From Paenibacillus thalictri (GTDB lineage: Bacteria > Bacillota > Bacilli > Paenibacillales > NBRC-103111), in the NCBI RefSeq assembly GCF_004307995.1, contig NZ_SIRE01000002.1:248001-312000 (forward strand): 64,000 bases of DNA, written 5' to 3'. The position numbers and the translations under genes are program-made. The first letter of the stretch is position 1. The number at the start of each line of letters is the position of its first letter. This document shows positions 26,806 to 37,170 of the stretch, piece by piece. A model generated the notes under the pieces. That model saw nothing but the letters and a program-made list of their open reading frames with translations, was not told the origin of the DNA and made no database searches.

Positions 26806-27774
26806 ATGGATCAATCGGCTAAACCATCCTGCTGCTCGGCGAGCCGTTCAGCGGCAGGTGTAACGGATAACGCCCCCGCAGAAATCATCATACCGGCTGC
26901 AGCCGGAAAAAAATCGACCGAGGGTATGATTTATATCCCCGGCGGACAGTTTCTAATGGGTACAGACGATCAGGAAGGTTTCCCTCAAGACGGCGAAGGG
27001 CCCGTTCGTCCCGTTACAATCGACTCGTTTTATATCGACCCGTGCACGGTGACCAACGAAGAGTTCAAACGATTTATCGATGCAACCGGATACAAAACGG
27101 ATGCGCAGAAATTCGGCTGGTCGTTTGTGTTTCACTTGTTTGTTTCGCCGGAAACCGCCGAGCAGGTCAAGTTCAAAGTACAACAAACGCCGTGGTGGTG
27201 GAATGTGGAAGGAGCCGACTGGAACCATCCTGAAGGACCGGATTCACATATTGAGGACCGGATGGATCATCCCGTTACCCATGTCTCGTGGAACGACGCC
27301 ATGGCTTATTGCCAGTGGGCGGGCAAACGGCTTCCGACCGAAGCGGAGTGGGAATATGCCGCTAGAGGCGGATTGGAGCAAAAGCGTTATCCGTGGGGGG
27401 ATATTCTGAAACCTGACGGCAAACATATGTGCAATATTTGGCAAGGCAAGTTTCCTGACAAAAACAACCAAAGCGACGGTTATGCGGGAACGGCGCCCGT
27501 CCGCTCGTTTGAGCCCAACGGCTACGGTCTGTACAACGTGTCCGGCAATGTGTGGGAGTGGTGCTCCGACTGGTTCAGCCGGGACTATCATTTGCGTTCG
27601 ACCGCCATCAACCCGAAAGGCCCGTCCGCCGGTCAATCCCGCTCGATGCGCGGCGGCTCTTATTTATGCCATAAATCGTATTGCAACCGTTACCGCGTAG
27701 CTGCCCGGACTGCAAATACACCGGACAGTTCGACGGGCAATATGGGCTTTCGCTGTGTGGCGGACGCCGAATAA
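26806..27774 (+). CDS. Formylglycine-generating enzyme (sulfatase-activating)
   Basis: 322 residues of the FGE/SUMF1 fold. The fold signatures are MIYIPGGQFLMGTDDQEG, HPVTHVSWNDAMAYCQWAGK, RLPTEAEWEYAARGG, NVSGNVWEWCSDW and the terminal GNMGFRCV. The two copper-binding catalytic cysteines are present as Cys288 and Cys293 in GGSYLCHKSYCNRYR, the same five-residue spacing as human FGE Cys336/Cys341. That makes this a real FGE rather than one of the many non-catalytic relatives. It oxidises the Cys of CxPxR in type I sulfatases to formylglycine, using O2. GAGGAA lies six bases before the ATG. No sulfatase gene is in the window. Confidence 0.9.
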   Translation: MDQSAKPSCCSASRSAAGVTDNAPAEIIIPAAAGKKSTEGMIYIPGGQFLMGTDDQEGFPQDGEGPVRPVTIDSFYIDPCTVTNEEFKRFIDATGYKTDAQKFGWSFVFHLFVSPETAEQVKFKVQQTPWWWNVEGADWNHPEGPDSHIEDRMDHPVTHVSWNDAMAYCQWAGKRLPTEAEWEYAARGGLEQKRYPWGDILKPDGKHMCNIWQGKFPDKNNQSDGYAGTAPVRSFEPNGYGLYNVSGNVWEWCSDWFSRDYHLRSTAINPKGPSAGQSRSMRGGSYLCHKSYCNRYRVAARTANTPDSSTGNMGFRCVADAE

Positions 27775-28036
27775 GGCGCATCATTCCGGAGATAAATGAT
27801 ACGCAAGCCTTTAGTTTAGGTTCACTAAATATTTTAAGTTATTTTCAGCTTTCTTTAATGTTTCCAGACATCGCCTGCCTTATAATGAAGCTACTTCACA
27901 ATTCAGACACAAGTTGACCCGTCTCTTTTAGAACGTTGTGATGCGGACAGCTAGCCGGTTCGTGCAGCTTCGCTCATCAGCTCGCGCTCACGTCGCCAAT
28001 TGTGGCTGGTGAAAAACTCGAAGGAGGCAAACGTCT

Positions 28037-28138
28037 ATGACACATGTCAAGGAAGTATGTAAAGGATTGCTGTACGCATTTTTATCGCTTGGCGCCCTTC
28101 CGATTTTATTGATTCAAATGCTCATCGATCAAGCTTGA
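28037..28138 (+). CDS. Small putative membrane protein, 33 aa
   Basis: A short frame beginning MTHVKEVCKGLLYAF and ending LIDQA, with one hydrophobic segment (residues 10-30). A near-perfect ribosome-binding site AAGGAGG lies nine bases before the ATG, which is the main support. A weak TTGACC (27914) / TGTGAT pair 17 bp apart could be a promoter. It stands alone in 450 bp between the FGE gene and a reverse-strand isomerase gene. I do not recognise the family; function unknown. Confidence 0.5.
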   Translation: MTHVKEVCKGLLYAFLSLGALPILLIQMLIDQA

Positions 28139-28203
28139 GTATTTTCTACAGTATTCTCCGCGGCGGCGATACCGCTTGTGCCGCGGATATGTGGCAGAAA
28201 AAA

Positions 28204-28227
28204 AAGAGGTACGGTTGCGTACCTCTT
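28204..28227 (-). terminator. Intrinsic terminator after the TIM-barrel isomerase gene
   Basis: AAGAGGTACG pairs with CGTACCTCTT; eight T follow on the reverse strand. The stem overlaps the last bases of the coding region. Confidence 0.9.
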
Positions 28228-28990
28228 ATTTCCACATGTTTTTCACAAATTGCAAGCTCTCCGCCATTTCTCGCTCCGGCTCCTCTATTTTGCACTCTGC
28301 CGAAATCATCCCGTTGTAGCCGATCTCTTTTAACAGGGAGGAAAACGTTTCATAGTCGTATTGCCCGGAACCCGGATTACGTCTTCCCGTATCGGCCAAA
28401 TGAATATGCGCAAGCCAGTCCTTATGCTCCCGCAGCTCGGTCAACGGTTCCTTCTCTTCGTCCATATGGTAAAAGTCGGCAAGCACACGGACAACGGGGT
28501 CGTTGATCTGCTTGGCGTAATACACGCCTTCGGCCACGCTATTAATAATGTTCGATTCTTTGCGGTTCAGCGGTTCGATCGCCAAGGTAACGCCGGTATC
28601 TTTGAACTCCTGGGCGCACCATGACAGCACCTGCAGCAGCTGCTGTTCGGCCCGTTCCCGCTCCCAGCCTTCCGGCACACTCCTCGCTCCCCCGCTGCCA
28701 AGCACCATAATGCTCGCTTTGGCCTGAACAAGCGTTTCCGCGGCTGCGGCAATATAGCGGCGTATGCGCTGCGGATCGGCCTCCGGACCGACGATTTTTA
28801 AATTCCCGGGAAAAAAGATATTAAACGCTTTTACCGGAATCGGAGATTCCAATATCGGTTCCATCAGCCGTTTATGTTCCTCCGGCTGCTCCAATTGCAG
28901 AGGAGCGAGCGCCAGCTCGATAAAATCAAATCCCAGCGTATTCAAAAGCCCCGCGTCTTTAATGCCTGTACACCAGCCGAACTGCACCAT
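28226..28990 (-). CDS. Sugar-phosphate isomerase/epimerase-like TIM-barrel protein
   Basis: About 254 residues of the xylose-isomerase-like TIM barrel (AP endonuclease 2 family). The metal ligands are recognisable as Glu in TLAIEPLNR, Asp/His in VLADFYHM, His in AHIHLAD and Glu in ISAECKIE. Relatives isomerise or epimerise keto-sugars, inositols or tagatose/psicose. The frame extends to 29068, but AAGGTGGGG stands eight bases before the ATG at 28990 (MVQFGWCTG), so the shorter start is chosen. It is divergent from an AraC regulator 205 bp away that may control it. Substrate unknown. Confidence 0.8.
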   Translation of the reverse strand: MVQFGWCTGIKDAGLLNTLGFDFIELALAPLQLEQPEEHKRLMEPILESPIPVKAFNIFFPGNLKIVGPEADPQRIRRYIAAAAETLVQAKASIMVLGSGGARSVPEGWERERAEQQLLQVLSWCAQEFKDTGVTLAIEPLNRKESNIINSVAEGVYYAKQINDPVVRVLADFYHMDEEKEPLTELREHKDWLAHIHLADTGRRNPGSGQYDYETFSSLLKEIGYNGMISAECKIEEPEREMAESLQFVKNMWK

Positions 28991-29195
28991 GCGCATCCCC
29001 ACCTTCGGTTTGTGATATAACGCCCTCATTTTACCAGTAAAGCGCTTACGATAGCATGTCACCACCAACTTAAGAACATGTCAAAAACGCTCCTATCCTC
29101 GTGAATATTCCGGGTATCGCCAATAGCGGGGCACCCGCCTTTTCCTGTACAATAAAAGCGTTAAACAATTAAAGCAAAGATGCGGAGCGTCCGAC

Positions 29196-30041
29196 ATGAA
29201 AAGCAATTGGAACGACATTGTGGTTCATATTTTTTGGGTGCTGAACAAATTGACGTTTAAAGGCTGGGAGGATATCCGGCAAAACAAATCGCGCCATTCG
29301 TTTTATTGGATTCATGAAGGGGAGGGCGTTTTCCGGACCGGCGAGACGTTCCATGTGCGCAAGGGGAACCTCGTTTATCTCGCCCCTGGCTTGGAACTCA
29401 GCATGAAATCAAGCGATAACGATCCGCTGGTGATGACGATGATTTATTTCGATTGCGCCGATTACCGTTACGGCGATGCCGGATGGGGACTGCAGCCGCT
29501 TGACTCGCTGGAGCTACCGCTGCTGCAGCAGATGGACCGCGACCGGGCGATTCGGATGGACCTGCTGTTCGAGGCGCTGCACCGCGACTGGATTCCTTCC
29601 CGCAGCGGCGGCGAACTGTTGTCCAAAGGCCACCTGCTCGCTATACTGGAATGCGCCCATCAAGCGGCCCCTTTCGAAGACGAGCAGGACTCGACATTTC
29701 GCTCCTATTTAAAGGTAAAACAGGAATTGGAGGAGCAGTTTCATCAACGCCTGCATATAGAAGATTTGGCCCGCAAACATTCCGTATCCTGCTCTTATCT
29801 GCGAAAAATGTTTATCCGGCACTTGCACATGAGTCCTAAAGCGTATTTGGACCAAATCCGCAACGACCACGCGATTCGTTATTTATCGTATTCGGATATT
29901 CCGGTAAAAAAAATCGCCGAAGCTTGCGGTTTTAACGATGAGTTCCAATTCAGCAAAGCTTTCAAAAAAATGAACGGCAGCGCTCCGTCCGCTTATCGCG
30001 CTGCCCGTCAACAGCCGAAAACGCTCCAGCCGGAGCCCTGA
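29196..30041 (+). CDS. AraC-family transcriptional regulator
   Basis: 281 residues: an N-terminal cupin-like sensing domain (FYWIHEGEGVFRTGETFHVRKGNLVYLAPG) and a C-terminal pair of helix-turn-helix motifs (about 180-275; IEDLARKHSVSCSYLRKMF and VKKIAEACGFNDEFQFSKAFKK). Probably responds to a small sugar-like ligand. It is divergent from the TIM-barrel isomerase and converges on rocF, with only 11 bp between stop codons, so a target in the isomerase direction is most plausible. Confidence 0.9.
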   Translation: MKSNWNDIVVHIFWVLNKLTFKGWEDIRQNKSRHSFYWIHEGEGVFRTGETFHVRKGNLVYLAPGLELSMKSSDNDPLVMTMIYFDCADYRYGDAGWGLQPLDSLELPLLQQMDRDRAIRMDLLFEALHRDWIPSRSGGELLSKGHLLAILECAHQAAPFEDEQDSTFRSYLKVKQELEEQFHQRLHIEDLARKHSVSCSYLRKMFIRHLHMSPKAYLDQIRNDHAIRYLSYSDIPVKKIAEACGFNDEFQFSKAFKKMNGSAPSAYRAARQQPKTLQPEP

Positions 30042-30052
30042 TGAAGCGCAGC

Positions 30053-30967
30053 TTATATAATCCGTTCCCCAAGCAGTGACGCGATCAACTCTACGGCCGC
30101 TTTGGCCGTACGGTTCACTACATCAAGCGTTGGGTTCACTTCGACAAATTCCGCGCTTGTCAGAATCCCCGCGTCGGACAATATTTCCATCGCCAGCAAA
30201 CTTTCTCTCAGGCTGACGCCGCCGGGAACCGGGGTGCCGACACCCGGCGCTTCGCTGGGATCCAGCCCGTCTAGATCCAGGCTTAGATGAACGCGATCCG
30301 TTCCGCGGGAAACGATGGCAATCGCTTGTTCCATCGCCTCGGCGATCCCGATACGGTCGATGTCATGCATCGTATAAACCGTAACGCCCTGCTCCTTCAG
30401 GAAGATGCGTTCTCCGGGGTCCAGCGACCGCACGCCGATCAATACGGCATCGCCGCGCCTGATTTTGGGAGCGTGACCGCCGAGCTGCGTTAGCGCAGGA
30501 TGTCCGAAGCCCAGCGAAGCCGCAAGCGACATGCCGTGAATATTGCCGGAAGGCGAAGTTTCCGCCGTATTCACATCGCCGTGCGCATCGTACCAGATCA
30601 CGCCCGTCCGGCGGGCAGCGCTGCTGACACCGGCAAGCGTACCGATAGCGATGCTGTGGTCGCCGCCGATAACAAGCGGAAATCTGCCTTTGGCGGCTTC
30701 ACCGGCAACCATGGAACACAGCCGCGTATTCACCCTGACGATTTCGCTCAAGTACTTCAAATTGGCTTCGCTTCCGCCGCTTTTTAAATGGGTCCGGCGT
30801 ACAGCGATATCTCCCAGATCGCGGACTTGATACCCCAGCGATCGGAGACGTTCCTCAAGTCCGGCGCAGCGGATTGCGCTTGGCCCCATATCGACACCCC
30901 GCCGGTCCGCCCCGAGATCCATCGGCACCCCAAGAATCGAAATATTCGCGTTCATATCAGGATTCAT
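30053..30967 (-). CDS. rocF: Arginase
   Basis: 304 residues of the ureohydrolase fold. The dimanganese ligands are in GGDHSIA (about 101), WYDAHGDVNT (about 125) and SLDLDGLDP (about 230). It hydrolyses L-arginine to ornithine and urea. Length and motifs match Bacillus RocF. The start at 30967 follows GGGGAG. It lies 13 bp after proline dehydrogenase and is part of an arginine/proline catabolic set with rocD upstream. The RocA step (P5C to glutamate) is not in the window. Confidence 0.94.
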   Translation of the reverse strand: MNPDMNANISILGVPMDLGADRRGVDMGPSAIRCAGLEERLRSLGYQVRDLGDIAVRRTHLKSGGSEANLKYLSEIVRVNTRLCSMVAGEAAKGRFPLVIGGDHSIAIGTLAGVSSAARRTGVIWYDAHGDVNTAETSPSGNIHGMSLAASLGFGHPALTQLGGHAPKIRRGDAVLIGVRSLDPGERIFLKEQGVTVYTMHDIDRIGIAEAMEQAIAIVSRGTDRVHLSLDLDGLDPSEAPGVGTPVPGGVSLRESLLAMEILSDAGILTSAEFVEVNPTLDVVNRTAKAAVELIASLLGERII

Positions 30968-30980
30968 AATCGCTCTCCCC

Positions 30981-31910
30981 TCATCGCCTCAGCAGATTTT
31001 TCAGCACAAACCACAAATTAGCCGGCCGTTCAGCAATCCTGCGCGTGAAATACGGATACCAGCGGCTGCCAAACGGCGTATATACCCGCACCCGGAAGCC
31101 TTCCTGAACAAGCTGCTTCTGCAGCTGGGAAGCGATGCCGTACAGCATTTGAAATTCAAATTGATCCTCCGCGATGCTGCGTTCCGTAATATAGGTTTTG
31201 AGCCGCCCGATGATCGCCTGATCGTGAGTGGCGATAGCTGCATAACAACCGCCGGCCAAATGATGCTTCACCAATTTGATGTAGTTGGCGTCCACATCTT
31301 TCTTATCCTTGTAGGCCACGTCGGGCGGTTCTTGATAAGCCCCCTTAACGACTCTTACGTTGGCTCCAAAACGCCCAAGTTCTCTCATATCCGCCATGGA
31401 ACGCTTCAGACAGGATTGAATGACGATGCCGACATGCCGGGAGCCAAAACGGTTAAGCAGAGATTTATAAATCGCCAGCGTCTGTGAAGTGGCCGTTGAA
31501 TCTTCCATATCGATTCTGACAAAATTGCCTTTATTTCTGGCGCAAGAAGCGATGCGGTCCATATTGGCCGCACAGAAGGTTTGATCGATGCGCAAGCCAA
31601 GTTGGGTCAGTTTGACCGACACATTAGCGTTCAACCCGTGATCGCGGATCGCGTCGTACGTTTGTAGAATCATATCCACCGCCTCCAAAGCGGCCTCGCG
31701 GTCGGTCACGCTTTCTCCCAGATAGTCCAGCGTCACCTCCAGCCCCTGCGCATTAAGCGACTTGACGGCAGCAACCGTCTTCTCCAGCGATTCGGCCGCC
31801 ACAAATCGCTGCACGCCAATTTGCATGCCGTATTTGTCAAAAAAACGCTGCATCGCCGCATTGTCCGCTACAGCAAATATCGTTTTTTTCAACAGAACGT
31901 CCCATTTCAT
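30981..31910 (-). CDS. putB: Proline dehydrogenase
   Basis: 309 residues from the ATG at 31910, preceded by AAGGAGGGAG; the frame to 32003 reaches into a repeat element and is rejected. The monofunctional FAD-dependent PRODH barrel shows LNAQGLEVTLDYLGESV, NVSVKLTQLGL, RIDMEDSTATSQT and VKGAYQEP, ending near the membrane-associated YPYFTRRIAERPANL. It oxidises L-proline to pyrroline-5-carboxylate. It is placed between rocD and rocF; the 280-bp gap to rocD contains repeat copy 1, so rocD and putB may no longer share one transcript. Confidence 0.92.
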   Translation of the reverse strand: MKWDVLLKKTIFAVADNAAMQRFFDKYGMQIGVQRFVAAESLEKTVAAVKSLNAQGLEVTLDYLGESVTDREAALEAVDMILQTYDAIRDHGLNANVSVKLTQLGLRIDQTFCAANMDRIASCARNKGNFVRIDMEDSTATSQTLAIYKSLLNRFGSRHVGIVIQSCLKRSMADMRELGRFGANVRVVKGAYQEPPDVAYKDKKDVDANYIKLVKHHLAGGCYAAIATHDQAIIGRLKTYITERSIAEDQFEFQMLYGIASQLQKQLVQEGFRVRVYTPFGSRWYPYFTRRIAERPANLWFVLKNLLRR

Positions 31911-31995
31911 TCTGCTCCCTCCTTCTGCGGTTAGGACGGTATTGGAAACATTTTTAACGAAGCCCATCGAGGAGGAGCCGCCCCCGTTCAACGGG

Positions 31996-32167
31996 GTGGC
32001 CACTGAAAAAGTGAACGCTGCATGAGCGAATCATGCTTCCGATCGCCAATTTTCCCCGAATTTCTTGAATGGTACCTGCTTGCGGCAAGTGAAATTCGGG
32101 GACAAAAGCGAACGTTGGTGCTTCTACAGCATGATTTCGCTCACTTAAGCTACTTTTTCAGTGGCTC
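31996..32167. mobile_element. 172-bp palindromic MITE-like element, copy 1
   Basis: Ends GTGGCCACTGAAAAAG and CTTTTTCAGTGGCTC are inverted repeats. It is flanked by TTCAACGGG (31987-31995) and TTCAACGGA (32168-32176), an 8/9 target duplication. Same orientation as copy 3. It separates rocD from proline dehydrogenase and has no coding frame. Confidence 0.85.
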
Positions 32168-32190
32168 TTCAACGGAAGGGCCCGGAATTT

Positions 32191-33402
32191 TTACGGCTGA
32201 CCGCCGTCTTCCTGATGAAGCACACGGGTAAGCACAGCTAACGCCCAATCGATCTCATTCCTCGTAATGACAAGAGGCGGAGCCAGCCGAATCACGACAT
32301 CATGAGTGTCCTTGCACAGCAGTCCTTCCTGCATAAGCCGCTCGCAATACGGCCGTGCCGGCACGTCAAGCTCGATCCCGATAAACAACCCTCTGCCCCG
32401 CAGGTCGCGGATATGCGGGTTGCGAATATGCGACAGTTGTTCAAGCAAATAAGCTCCCAGCTCCTTGGAGCGCTGCGCCAGCTTCTCCTCTTCCAGCACT
32501 TCCAGCGAAGCGACTGCAACGGCACAAGCAAGCGGATTGCCGCCGAAGGTGGATCCGTGCGAACCCGGCTCGAATACGTCCATAATCGCGCTGTCTGCGG
32601 CGATCGCCGAGATCGGCAGCACTCCGCCGCCAAGCGCTTTGCCGATAATGTACACATCCGGCACAACCGCTTCGGCATCGCAAGCAAATCGGTAACCCGT
32701 ACGGCCAAGGCCGGTTTGAATCTCGTCGGCAACAAGCAGCACTTGATTTTCTTTACATATTTGCGCCGCTTCTTTCAGAAAACCGGCCGGCGGCACTACG
32801 ATGCCCGCTTCACCTTGAACGGGCTCCATTAGAAAAGCTGCGGTATGCGGAGTAATGGCCTGTTTTAATGCTTCCGCATCCCCGTAAGGAATCACCTTGA
32901 AGCCGGGGGTAAAAGGGCCAAACGCGCGGCGGTACTCCGGTACCGTGGAAAATGAAGTAACGGTCAAGGTTCTGCCGTGGAAGTTGTTCTGGCACACGAT
33001 CATTTCGGCTTGCCCGTCCGGCACTCGCTTCACATCGTACGCCCACCGCCTGGCCGCTTTCACCGCCGTTTCCACAGCTTCCGCTCCGGTGTTCATCGGC
33101 AATATTTTTTGCTTCCCGGTTAATTGGGCCAATTTCTCGGTAAATTTAATCAGCTCTTCATTATGAAACGCCCTGGAAGTTAAGGTCACCTTATTCAATT
33201 GCCGTTTTACAGCATCAATTATTTTAGGGTGCTTATGTCCGTGACTGACAGCGGAATAAGCACTCAGCATATCCATATAACGTTGGCCGTTCTGATCCTC
33301 CACCCATACGCCTTCCGCTTGTTCAATCACTAATGGAAGAGGTTTGTAATTGCCCGCTCCGTACCGCTCCATCTTCTCGATCAGTTCCCGCGTTCGGTCC
33401 AT
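32191..33402 (-). CDS. rocD: Ornithine aminotransferase
   Basis: 403 residues, a class III PLP aminotransferase. Motifs: [48 protein letters not shown], and the PLP lysine in IGKALGGG. It converts ornithine and 2-oxoglutarate to glutamate semialdehyde and glutamate, following arginase. Length fits Bacillus RocD. The start ATG at 33402 has GGGAGG nearby. Upstream is a 214-bp repeat element that lies where its promoter should be. Confidence 0.94.
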   Translation of the reverse strand: MDRTRELIEKMERYGAGNYKPLPLVIEQAEGVWVEDQNGQRYMDMLSAYSAVSHGHKHPKIIDAVKRQLNKVTLTSRAFHNEELIKFTEKLAQLTGKQKILPMNTGAEAVETAVKAARRWAYDVKRVPDGQAEMIVCQNNFHGRTLTVTSFSTVPEYRRAFGPFTPGFKVIPYGDAEALKQAITPHTAAFLMEPVQGEAGIVVPPAGFLKEAAQICKENQVLLVADEIQTGLGRTGYRFACDAEAVVPDVYIIGKALGGGVLPISAIAADSAIMDVFEPGSHGSTFGGNPLACAVAVASLEVLEEEKLAQRSKELGAYLLEQLSHIRNPHIRDLRGRGLFIGIELDVPARPYCERLMQEGLLCKDTHDVVIRLAPPLVITRNEIDWALAVLTRVLHQEDGGQP

Positions 33403-33432
33403 TTGTCGTCCTCCCTTTTCCCTATAAGTGAG

Positions 33433-33646
33433 AGTTCAAAAAGTCGGCTTTTCAGCACCGAGGCTGGTCGTTCGCCTGACGGCGAACTGCTCGCCCATGC
33501 AACCAGGAAGGTTGCGAGAACCTGTAGAAGGAGGAGCGGAATGTAGGCAAAACCTACATGAGCACCGGACTTCGCAGGTGAACGCAAGATTCGACGCCGA
33601 TCCGCTTCCTGTCTTGCTTCGTGATCAAAAGACGGCTTTTTGAACT
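33433..33646. repeat. 214-bp intergenic element with 20-bp imperfect terminal inverted repeats
   Basis: Ends AGTTCAAAAAGTCGGCTTTT and (inverted) AGTTCAAAAAGCCGTCTTTT differ at two bases. Inside are further hairpins, such as TGTAGGTTTTGCCTACA around 33542-33559 and a CGCAACCTTCCTGGTTGCATG segment. No convincing target duplication is seen. A fragment of the same end lies at 53548-53576. Confidence 0.75.
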
Positions 33647-33806
33647 ACCTCTATTAGGCTTGGCCTGACTGTATAGGTTCTCCCCACATCGTATGCAGCA
33701 GCCTATGGCGGGGTGCGCCTATAGAAGGGGATAAACTTTAAATCGTTTCGCGGCTTTCTGCGCTTTCCCTAACTTATTCAAAAGAAAAACCGCCAGGGAA
33801 AATCAC

Positions 33807-33978
33807 GAGGCCACTGAAAAAGCAGCTTAAGTGAGCGAAATCATGCTGGAGAAGCGCCAGCGTTCGCTTTTGTTCCCGAATTTCACCTGCCGCAAGCAGG
33901 TACATTCAAGAAATTCGGGAACAATTGGCGATCGTAAGCATGATTTGCTCATGCAGCGTTCACTTTTTCAGTGGCCTC
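33807..33978. mobile_element. 172-bp palindromic MITE-like element, copy 2 (inverted)
   Basis: Ends GAGGCCACTGAAAAAG and CTTTTTCAGTGGCCTC are perfect inverted repeats. A perfect 9-bp direct repeat GAAAATCAC flanks it (33798-33806 and 33979-33987), direct evidence of transposition. With one duplication removed, the flanks form an ACCGCCAGGG / CCCTGACGGT hairpin with a reverse-strand GGTTTTTCTTTT tail, an intrinsic terminator whose loop holds the insertion. Confidence 0.9.
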
Positions 33979-34030
33979 GAAAATCACCCTGACGGTTTGG
34001 TGCGATGAGTTACACTTGCGCGTGGGATGG

Positions 34031-34145
34031 GGATGGGTACGGGACCCCAACCGCCAATTAACATCGTGTCCCTATGAACAGATAAGAGCGGGCGGGACAC
34101 GATGTTAAAAGCGGCCGCTATCGCTTTTCCGCCCCGTACCCATCC
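34031..34145. repeat. 115-bp nested palindrome
   Basis: The outer arms GGATGGGTACGGG and CCCGTACCCATCC are inverted, as are the inner arms TTAACATCGTGTCCC and GGGACACGATGTTAA (15/15). The product would be a long cruciform or RNA hairpin. From 34146 to 34360 I see no gene; the plus-strand frame there lacks a ribosome-binding site. Confidence 0.75.
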
Positions 34146-34360
34146 CTTTGTTCAGCTATTTGCCAGTCCGCCAATTGACTCGCCCTCTCTGCCATCCGGT
34201 ATTCATAATCAGGAATATCCTTGGAGAGGGATGGGTGTCGCTCTTTCATCTAAAAGGTGCTCTCTCCATCGCGCAAGGAGACTTTTCTCTTTACCAAAGC
34301 AGCCCATTTCTTTGCTGCTGGCGCAAATCCCCGAAAGATATACATTTTATCTAAAAAAAA

Positions 34361-34379
34361 GGCCGCGATATACGCGACC
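34361..34379 (-). terminator. Intrinsic terminator downstream of abfA
   Basis: GGTCGCG pairs with CGCGGCC around TATAT on the reverse strand, followed by eight T. It lies about 100 bp beyond the abfA stop. Confidence 0.85.
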
Positions 34380-34481
34380 TTCAAGATGAAACCGGCTGTT
34401 GCCTAATTCTGTTTGTGCAATACTTCCACAGCCTGCCCGAAGCGCCGACTGGAGTTAATGTGGCTTTGCCTCAACTTGATC

Positions 34482-35999
<1,518 letters not shown>

Positions 36000-36038
36000 T
36001 TAGCCTCTTTTCCCTAATTTTATCGTTCATTCATTTAC

Positions 36039-36052
36039 CGTGTGCGCACACG
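36039..36052. promoter_or_regulatory. LacI-type operator upstream of abfA
   Basis: The perfect 14-bp palindrome CGTGTGCGCACACG, followed by AAA, is identical to the site at 37171-37184. Confidence 0.8.
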
Positions 36053-36145
36053 AAATCGATTAAAAAAACGCCCGGCGAGGTCACCCGCTTAAGATAAACG
36101 GACACCGCAAAAACAGGCAATCTGAACGGTTTCATTACTCACCGC

Positions 36146-37135
36146 TCAGATCGAACTTCCGGCAATGATCCGGTAAGGAAGCAGCGGGATATGCTCGGAG
36201 CCGCCCGTTTCAATCTGCCCTACGATATCGCGCACGGCCCGCTCGCCGAACTGTTCAACGGCATATTCCACCGTTGTCAGCCGGGGCGCCACATATTTCA
36301 GCACGTCGATATTGTCAAAGCCGATTACGCCGACGTCTTCGGGAATCCGCAGTCCCCTTTCCTTCAGATGGTTCATCACCTCTAAAGCGTAAATATCGCA
36401 GGAACAGACAACCGCGGTCTTGGGAGCGCTGCGAAAATCGATACCGCTTAGCGCTTCAACGTAAGCTGGGGTATCGATTACTATCGGCTGCTCCGTAATC
36501 CCGTTGTCCCGCAAGCCTTGCAAACAGCCGGCAAACCGCTCCTCTTGGGTGAAAATGTTCGTCCTTCCCTTATACGCCAGCGGCGGGCAGACATAAATAA
36601 AACGCTCATACCCTTTGCGGCAAACGTAATCCATCGCATCCTTCATCGCCTGACGGTCGTCAATGCCCACATATCTCCAGTGGTCGGACACTTTGTTGCA
36701 GATCGTCACAATCGGAATGTTCAGCATGCGCAAGTACTGATCGAATTCGGGTCCTTCGTTAATCGGAAACAAGATGATGCCGTCCACCTTGCGGTGAATC
36801 AAATGTTCGATGCACTTCTTTTCGTTGTCCGGATCTTTATTGGTCAGCATCAGATGCACGTAATATCCCGCTTCGCGCGACGACATCTCTATCGCATTCA
36901 TCAGTTGGGAGAACGACCTGTTGTACAAATCGAACAGCACCACCCCAATCGTCATCGTCCTGCCCCGGGCTAAACTCCTTGCCACCGGATCGGGTCTGTA
37001 GTTACGTTCGGACGCAACGGCCAAAATTTTCTTCTTCGTCTTCTCGCTGATACCGGGCCGATGGTTTAACGCCCGATCGACAGTTCCCTGCGACACGCCG
37101 CAAAGCTCTGCAATCTCTTTAATCGTAATGCCCAT
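36146..37135 (-). CDS. LacI-family repressor of the arabinofuranosidase gene
   Basis: 329 residues from the ATG at 37135 (AGGAGG five bases upstream), starting MGITIKEIAELCGVSQGTVDRAL, the LacI helix-turn-helix; the hinge is in RPDPVARSLARGR. The C-terminal periplasmic-binding-protein fold binds an effector, probably an arabinose-related sugar. A 20-residue longer frame upstream is not needed. Two identical CGTGTGCGCACACG operators, one before this gene and one before abfA, indicate autoregulation plus control of abfA. The gene lies 150 bp upstream of abfA on the same strand. Confidence 0.9.
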   Translation of the reverse strand: MGITIKEIAELCGVSQGTVDRALNHRPGISEKTKKKILAVASERNYRPDPVARSLARGRTMTIGVVLFDLYNRSFSQLMNAIEMSSREAGYYVHLMLTNKDPDNEKKCIEHLIHRKVDGIILFPINEGPEFDQYLRMLNIPIVTICNKVSDHWRYVGIDDRQAMKDAMDYVCRKGYERFIYVCPPLAYKGRTNIFTQEERFAGCLQGLRDNGITEQPIVIDTPAYVEALSGIDFRSAPKTAVVCSCDIYALEVMNHLKERGLRIPEDVGVIGFDNIDVLKYVAPRLTTVEYAVEQFGERAVRDIVGQIETGGSEHIPLLPYRIIAGSSI

Positions 37136-37170
37136 AATTCCTCCTGCTGCAATTGCCGAAAAATCGTTAT

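Noticed and set aside
31911-32003. Longer N-terminus for proline dehydrogenase
   Set aside because: The extra codons run into repeat copy 1, while AAGGAGGGAG correctly precedes the ATG at 31910.
34102-34389. Plus-strand frame of 95 codons between repeats and the abfA terminator
   Set aside because: No ribosome-binding site, no recognisable motif, low-complexity composition, and it overlaps the terminator and the nested palindrome.
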